A stretch of 64,000 bases of DNA from Ariolimax columbianus. Its lineage: Eukaryota; Mollusca; Gastropoda; Stylommatophora; Arionidae. Below the pieces are notes generated by a model. The model worked only from the letters and a program-made list of their open reading frames with translations, was not told the origin of the DNA and ran no database searches. Of this stretch, positions 43,201 to 52,200 are shown piece after piece. Location: assembly GCA_036924085.1 (NCBI GenBank), contig JAVGWX010000025.1, positions 25,364,488-25,428,487 on the forward strand, given 5' to 3'. Position 1 is the stretch's first letter. Each line of letters starts with the position of its first letter. The position numbers were made by a program, and so were the translations under genes.

Positions 43201-46200
43201 CTTTATGAACACAGGTCTCCATTCCTCACCATGTCCTGCCACTTTATGAACACAGGTCTCCATTCCTCACCTTGTCCTGCCACTTTATGAACACAGGTCT
43301 CCATTCCTGACCTTGTCTTGCCACTTTATGAACACAGGTCTCCATTCCTCACCATGTCCTGCCACTTTATGAACACAGGTCTCCATTCCTCACCTTGTCC
43401 TGCCACTTTATGAACACAGGTCTCCATTCCTGACCTTGTCTTGCCACTTTATGAACACAGGTCTCCATTCCTCACCATGTCCTGCCACTTTATGAACACA
43501 GGTCTCCATTCCTCACCTTGTCCTGCCACTTTATGAACACAGGTCTCCATTCCTGACCTTGTCTTGCCACTTTATGAACACAGGTCTCCATTCCTCACCA
43601 TGTCCTGCCACTTTATGAACACAGGTCTCCATTCCTCACCATGTCCTGCCACTTTATGAACACAGGTCTCCATTCCTGACCTTGTCTTGCCACTTTATGA
43701 ACACAGGTCTCCATTCCTCACCATGTCCTGCCACTTTATGAACACAGGTCTCCATTCCTGACCTTGTCTTGCCACTTTATGAACACAGGTCTCCATTCCT
43801 GACCTTGTCTTGCCACTTTATGAACACAGGTCTCCCTTCCTCACCTTGTCCTGCCACTTTATGAACACAGGTCTCCATTCCTGACCTTGTCTTGCCACTT
43901 TATGAACACAGGTCTCCCTTCCTCACCTTGTCCTGCCACTTTATGAACACAGGTCTCCATTCCTGACCTTGTCTTGCCACTTTATGAACACAGGTCTCCA
44001 TTCCTCACCATGTCCTGCCACTTTATGAACACAGGTCTCCATTCCTCACCTTGTCCTGCCACTTTATGAACACAGGTCTCCATTCCTGACCTTGTCTTGC
44101 CACTTTATGAACACAGGTCTCCATTCCTCACCATGTCCTGCCACTTTATGAACACAGGTCTCCATTCCTCACCATGTCCTGCCACTTTATGAACACAGGT
44201 CTCCATTCCTCACCTTGTCCTGCCACTTTATGAACACAGGTCTCCATTCCTGACCTTGTCTTGCCACTTTATGAACACAGGTCTCCATTCCTCACCATGT
44301 CCTGCCACTTTATGAACACAGGTCTCCATTCCTCACCCTGTCTTGCCACTTTATGTCCATTATCCTTTGAAGACATCTATTAACGAAGGACTAGTCTTTG
44401 TTGTATCGCCTTGGTCATTCTCCACGATTCTGATCCATACAGTAACACCGACTCAACACTGCCACGAACGGAGCCTCCAATAAGGCTGTCGGGCGTCCCC
44501 TGGAAACGATTTTCAATAGATCAATCCTTTTAACTCCTAGGCACTAATCATACCATGGAATATACCCCAAAAAATCACATCAAGCCAAACCTCAGCAAAA
44601 CTCAAGTATGTGACTACCATCTCAAAAATAGAGAGGTGAACAGAAAGTTGCAGATTGAATAGCAACAACAGTACCTAGAACACAGCACAGCCCCCAAATC
44701 AAATACTTGGGAGTAAAGTTGGACCACACGCTGTGCTATGCCGTACATTGTCAGGAGACAAAACAGAAAATTCATGCAAGAAATGGTATCATACAAAAAC
44801 TGACTGGCACAACATGGGGAGCAAAGCCAGATGTCCTCAGAATATCAGTACTCGTTCTGTGTTTCTCTGTAGCTGAGTATGCCGCACCAGTCTGGAAGAC
44901 CTCTGCACATACCGAACATATAGATACAGCAATATATGAGACAGGCTGTATGGTTACTGGATGCGTAAAACCTACAACTGACAAAATATACCCAATAATT
45001 GGAACAACACCAGCAGATACAAAGAACAGAGATAGAAAGAGAGAAACAGGTAAATGACCCAAGACACTCAACCGAGATACATATCGAGATCAAATGGTCT
45101 TGCAAATACGATCCTGAATGGAAAAGTACAAGGCAGAAAACGAAGAGGCCGTCCCAAAAAGAGGTTGGAGGACAACATAAAAGAATGGACCAATCTCCGA
45201 CCAGAAGAGGCACAGGCAGCGGCCGCTGACAGAGAAGGGTGATGTGGGGTTGTGAAGATTTCATGTGTGCCCCAACGACCTCACCGGTTATAGGATGACC
45301 TGACCTGGCCTGAAATACCTTTATCACATTAATACAGATCTGCAGATTTAAAGCAAGAACTCAACAGGTAACATTGTTTCACTATCTCTATGACAATGGT
45401 GTAACAATTATAGAGGAATAATATTATTATTTATACCAGGAAAAGTTGTGAAATGTTGGGATCAAGATGATGCTGAGCAGTTCATCAGCGACCCATAGCT
45501 GACTGCTAGCATCAGGACCAGCGAAACAGAGCTGCTAAGACCCTTCTACACCTCCAGGCGATCCTGGATAACAGACTACAACAGAGCAGACTGGCTAAGG
45601 AGAAGGAATCGAATAGGATAGGCTAAGCCAGTACTCAAAAATGTCTTGCTGAAGTCAGATGTGTCAGACCGAAAGGTGCAAATATCACAGTCAAGCTGTA
45701 AATTATGATACAGCACATTCCATTCTCTGGACAACATCCTGCTACTTGCAAAATCCTTTACAGGGCTTGGTAGCGGGAGATTGAGAAAACATGAAGAACA
45801 GGATCATTCTAGAGATACTAAACAAGGCCATAGATGACCAGTTGAGGAATGAACAAGTCAGCTTTCAACAAAATAGATCCTGTACAGATCTTCTTCGTTT
45901 GTTCTCAATATCTCGCTACCAAACCCTGACACGGGCTTTGCAAGTAGCAGGATGCTGCTCTCCTTGACCCCAGACAGTCATTGAATTAATTTTTGGCTTG
46001 GCTTGGCTTTGTTCGTTCTCAATCTCCCGCTACCAAACCCTGACATGGGCTTAAGTAGTAGAATGTAGTCCAGAGAATGGAATGAGTTGTGTCGTAGTTT
46101 ACGGCTTGACTGCGATAGTTGCACCTTTCGGTCCAACACATCAGACTTCAGCAGGGTACAGATCTGATTATTAACTGATCAAAGTCTGAAATGGAACACG

Positions 46201-49200
46201 ATTTGTGGACTACAAAAAAGCTTCTGGACAGCTTGGGTATCGCTATAGAAGTTACTTAAGACATAAACTGGCACAAGTCAAAGCCTATATGCGTGTCACC
46301 ACAGACACGTGGCACCCTCTGCACAGTAGTATCTCAGACATCAGGGGATCAAGAATCAAGAGAGGGTCATCATGGATGGCACAGGCTGAGACAACAATCG
46401 GACACATCACTCCAGCTGAGACAATAGCTAAAGGGGAAGAATGGGTTCACACTAGTGATAGAATGATAGAGTACCAGAGAGGCATCATAACCTTAGGCAA
46501 GGAATGCAGAAAACAGAGCAACAAAAGAGCAGAGCATGAGGTAAATCAGCTGATAACTGAGAACAGGCAGGAGAGTGACGCTGTCATTTACACCGACGGA
46601 TTAGTCGTGCGCAGAACATCAGGCTGGGGTTTCTCGGATAGAGTGAGAGAAGATGTCGTTGCTGAGCGCAGTAGAGCATACATGTCAACAACCTCCAGTA
46701 TGAGAATGGAGAAGGAAGCAGTGACCTCAGGACAGAAATGGATATATGAGACTTCTATAACAAAGGTAGTCATCGTGACAGAAGCGCAAGCCGTAATTCA
46801 GAAAGTACAGAAGGCATGGCTTAGGTACGAGTGGATAGCTGATGTTAAGGCCTCAAACCTCCAAGCGTTGAACTGGATCTAATGTCCTGCTCATTCCAGG
46901 GTTCAGGGCAATGAAAGAGCTGACATCTTGGCTTCACAAGCTCCCATCATGGGCACATTAGTGATGGACAGAAGTGACATTTTGAAATCAATCAATGACC
47001 GCCTGCTGGATGAGGACAACGCAATAAATGAAGCAGCAATCTACAGGCTGCAAAGTTTCTACATTAAACGAGGTTCGAGCTGAGTGGGGCGCATGAGAGA
47101 ACGGCGCAGGAGAGTGTACAACCAGCGAGCTACAGGGACCATCAGCATCCATACCTTACGCCATTTGATGAGACTGAGCACCTATGGGTATGCCTGGAGT
47201 GCAGTGACGTCAATTCTTAGAAACTGAAACTGAAGTTACTCAGACGCTATAGAGTGCCCTGAAGTTTTCTAATATAATCCAGAAAACATATGAAGCTATG
47301 AGATGTCGAGTGCCTACATGAAGGACAGCTTTCTGAACCATTTGAAACAAGAGTGGGGGATGCGGACAGGCTGTTTACTAACGTTATTACTCTTCCTGCT
47401 GGCCACTGACTTGATTATGGTCAACATTAACATAATGTCTTTATACTGATCTAGAAGACTCTATAGAGTCTGTATACAACTAGTATCTTTTACATTCACA
47501 TGAACTTAAAAACACCTATGCACATGTTATTATAGCTGTCCATCGTTGTCGATGAGGACCGCTGACATCATCCTTGTCACAGATTTCCCATTTGGGTGTG
47601 GGTGCGCATGTGGCTGAACAGGCCAATGGGAGCACGAAAATATCTGCTACATATCGGGCACACGAGGTTTGTAGAAGAGGATGGTGTTCCCGCTTCTCGG
47701 GATTTCCGCGTCTCGCGTCTGCTCTGGGCTTTCACAACACGGTCGTCTTCACCGGCAGCTACACCCGATTTGACTGCGCTTCTCCAGTCAGATCTGTTTT
47801 GCGCAAGACATTCCCAGGTGTCGATGTCTATCTGGCAACTTTTTAGTGAGTCCTTCAGACCGTCTTTAAAACGTTTCTTTGGGCGCCCTCTCTCGTGCCA
47901 TCCCTCTCTCAGCTCGCCGCAGAGAAGCTTCTTTGGGAGCCGCTCGTCTGGTGTCCGGCCCATCCTAGTCGTGCTTTTTCTAGCAGTACATGGATGCTGG
48001 GCATGTTAGCCCTCGAGAGAACCTCGATGTCAGTGACACGATCTTGCCATCGGATGTGGAATATTTGCCTCAGGCAACCTGTGTGGAAGTGGTTTAACCT
48101 CCTTGCATGTCCAGAGTATACAGTCCAGCTTTCGCAAGCGTATAGTAGGGTTGGAATGATGGTTGCACGGTAGACTTTGAGTTTGGTCTTGACGCTGATG
48201 CCACGACGTGCCCAGACCATCGAGCGCATTCTACCAAAGGCTGTGCTGGCCTTTGCTATTCTGCTTGCCACCTCATCGTCTAGGCTGACAGATCTCGACA
48301 GTGTGCTGCCCAGATATGTGAATTTGTCTACGGCATTCAACGTCTGCCCGCTGACTGTAGTCTCTGGTTTTGAGTACGGGTTGCCTGGTGCTGGTTGGTA
48401 CATGACCTCTGTTTTTTTGGCATTTATGGTCAGGCCAAAATTGTTGCATGCGGCAGAAAACTGGTCCATTCCAACCTGCATGTTCAGTTCTGAGTTGCTC
48501 ATTAGAGCGCAGTCGTCAGCAAATACAAGTTCCCTGATTATGTCGCCAGCCACTTTGGTTTTGGCCTTCATTCTTCTGGAATTGAGTAATTTGCCATCTG
48601 TGCGGTACTTTATGGATATTCCAAGCTCCAATGATCTGAAGGCGTCTGTCATCGTGGCCGCGAACATCATGCTGAACAAAGTCGGGGCGAGTACACATCC
48701 TTGTTTTACTCCGTTTGATACTAGAAACGTTTCAGAGATTGCACCGCTGTCCAGTACACGAGCACACATGCCTTCGTGTAGCTGTTTTACCATTGTTATG
48801 AACTTGTTGGGGCAGCCAAACTTAGACATTATCATCCACAGCCCTCCTCTGTTAACTGTATCAAATGCCTTTGTCAAATCAATAAATGTGGTGTACAAGG
48901 CCTGATTTTGTTCTCGACACTTCTCTTGTACTTGACGAGCGGCAAAAATCATGTCCACTGTTCCTCTTCCGGCTCTGAATCCACATTGGCTTTCTGGGAG
49001 GTGATGGCTTTGTTCAAGGTGTTTGTTGAGCCTGTTTAGCAGTAAGCGAGCAAGGATCTTGCCTGCTACGCGGAGAGTAGCGATATTCCACGATGATTGT
49101 CACATGTAATCTATTCTTTAATTAATTAACTGACCCTCTCCACTATTTCCTGTTGCAATGCATTCCTAGCATTCTACCCCCCCCCCCCCCCCCCACCACC

Positions 49201-52200
49201 CCCAATTAAAAAAATATTGCCTGGTATCTAATCTGGACTTTCTGTAATTAAATAGCGGCTGTGCCCTCTTGTTCTTGTAGGCGACTGTATTTTTAAAAAT
49301 TTGTTATAGTTTAGTGATAAAATCATTAAATGGACATTGACGAGACAATTTGACAATCTCGACTTTGCCGATGATTTGGGTCTTCTGCACCATACCCACA
49401 GCCAGATGCAAAATAAGATACATATACGCAAAGAGAGATTACTACAATTGAGACTAAAAATACACAAAGACGAAATATAGGTATTGGAAATAAATACTAC
49501 TAACAATGATAGAATTGGGTTGGGAGTCACCTCACCTCACCTCGCCCACTCCCCTTTCTGACGGAATGTGGAGTCTTTTATATACCTTGGCAGCAACATC
49601 GACATATTAGGAGGTACAGAAAATGATGAAGAGAAGAATATAGAAGGCGAGAAGAACTTTCATTGAGGACTTTGTGAAAGTCAAAAGAGTGGAGCATGAA
49701 AAATGAAGGAGACATAGATAATATGGCAATAGATAAGACACACAATATGGACACCAGTCAATAACCCGACAAGCCTAGAAGGGTTTACTAGAGAGAGATC
49801 ATGCATACAAATTCTATTAGAATTCATGAAGATGTAATACTAAAATGATAGGTAATGGAGAGCCAGTGGACATTTATCTAGATTTTGCATAGGCCTTTGA
49901 TAGAATTCCTCATCAAAGATTATTTTTCGAAAGTTAAAATCATATGGAATAGGTGGGGATCTTGCCAAATGGATTGAAAATTGATTAACGGGAAGAAGGC
50001 AGAAGGTTGGCATAAACAAGGAGTACTCTGAGTGGTGTGAAGTGAAAAGTGGAGTGCCACAGGGCTCGGTTTTGGGACCAATTTTGTTCTTGATATATAT
50101 AAATTATTTGGACATTGATATTGGATCCATGATTGCAAAATTTGCTGATGACACAAAACTATGCTGTAGTGTCTCATCTAAAGCAGAAGTGGATATATTG
50201 AGGTCGGATTTAGATAAAATTCGAGACTGGTCTGTGAAATGGCAAATGGAGTTTAATGTAGATAAATGTACAGTCATCCACGTGGGTAGATCCAATATGG
50301 AACATAATTACAGAATGGACGAGAACAATATTAGAAAGATAGATAAGGAAAGGGACCTAGGGGTTATAATAGATCATACAGGTAAGGTGAGTGAGCAAGT
50401 TCAGGTAGCAGTGAAAAAGGCAAATGCAATGTTAGGTATGATAAAAAGAAATATTAAACATAGGAACAAGGAACTGATAGTCAAACTGTATAAAGCTTTA
50501 GTTAGACTTAGATTGGAGTACTGTGTACAGGTGTGGAGTCCTTATCATAGAGGGGATATAAACAAGCTGGAAAGAATATAAAAAAGAGCAACAAAGATGA
50601 TAGTGAGATTCCAGAATTACAGTTATCAGGAAAGACTCCAAAAAACCGTCTTACAGTGTCTAGAAGAGAGAAGAATTCAAGGTGACTTAATACAGGTTTA
50701 TAAGATGATCAGAGGAATGGATAAATTAGACTATAACAAGTTTTTTAAAATACAGCCACTCACAAGAACAAGAGGGCATATCTACAAATTAACTAAACAC
50801 AGGTCCAGATTAGATATTAAGAAATATTTTTTTAGTCAGACAGTGGTAAATGCTTGGAATGCATTGCCACGGGAGATAGTGGAGGCAGTGACAGTTAATG
50901 CATTTAAGAATAAATTAGAAACGAATAGTTTTTAGAGCAAGATAATTTAAATTAAACTGGTTGTATACAAACTTTGCAGAGTCTTAAGTTAAGCAGTGTT
51001 CTGGAATCCACAGGGCAATAGAAATTGAGGTAGACTGAGACACTCATGGATGAGGAGCTGGATGTAAAGATATAGGCAGCAGGCATGACGTGGACAGAAC
51101 TGACTTGGATGAGTATTTGTTGAAGACCTATGCTCCTCAGGGAGCCGACAGGTTTGATTGATTGATTGACATGTGTGCATATAAAGACAAGTGGACAATA
51201 ACAAATAGTCTGCTCGGAAGTTTGAACTCATCATGAGAATTTCCCTCACCTCCTACTACTGGCATGCTTCAGTCAACCCGGCTGCATATGGGTTTCATTT
51301 GTAAATCAGTACCTGACCTACTGTTAGGGAAACAAAGGCAGTGAGGAAGGGAACTGGTCACCCCCACCTCACCCAAACTGTGGCTTAGCACAATAATATC
51401 TTCAACACTTCATCCCATACGGAAGTTTCGGCTTTGGTACTTAAAAGCTGTAAATATCACTAAACAACAACAAGACCCTGATAGTAACAAAATGTTATAG
51501 AAACTCGCAAATAATATAATTTGATGACAAATAGGAATATATATTGTAAATAAACATTTTAAAATTGTTTTCAAATTTTAATGCTAAGGCAACACAAACT
51601 AAATAATTAATTTAATTGTCACTACATAAATATAATTAAATGGAAACACAACGACTATGTCAATGAGTGAATATTAAATATGTGCGCAATTAAAATTAAA
51701 TTACCAATTAGGCCCTACCTCAATAGATAAGATAATAATTTAACATAACTTTTTAATGAAGTATAATATAATGTGGAGTGACCTAACATAGGAACTAACG
51801 ACATAGGGACACTCAAATGTTCGTACCTACATGACATGATATTGCTAGTTAGTTACAGTAGTCTACTAGATCAAATAGACATGGTTAAAGTTGTGTAATG
51901 TCGCCTTCACTGTCATTCATTAGCAATAAACTGGCTCGCCAGCCCAATCATCCAATGCCCAAAATGGTAGTAAATAAAACAGTATTAAGTGACGGTTTTA
52001 GATAAGAAAACTAAAAGTACCAGACGAAACGACTGCTCTAAGTAAAATTGAAGAATAACTGATTTTTCATTCATCATTAGTCTTCATTAGTCTAGATGGT
52101 TCTAATTCTGAGTTTTCGAGTGACTGTCACTGAGTGAGTGAAGCGAAGCATGACCATCTGAATTTGGTTTAATTAAACTTAAACCAAAGATAAATGTTTC

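Noticed and set aside
46205..46882. Host gene encoding a 225-residue protein
   Set aside because: It contains RNase H motifs (IYTDG, MEKEAV) and continues after the stop into GNERADILAS, so it is a LINE RNase H pseudogene; its end recurs at 63005.
47577..47963. Host zinc-finger protein (C2H2 motif)
   Set aside because: The finger is the C-terminus of an RTE-like LINE ORF2; the same finger follows RT thumb sequence at 14955-15590 and 13430-14570.
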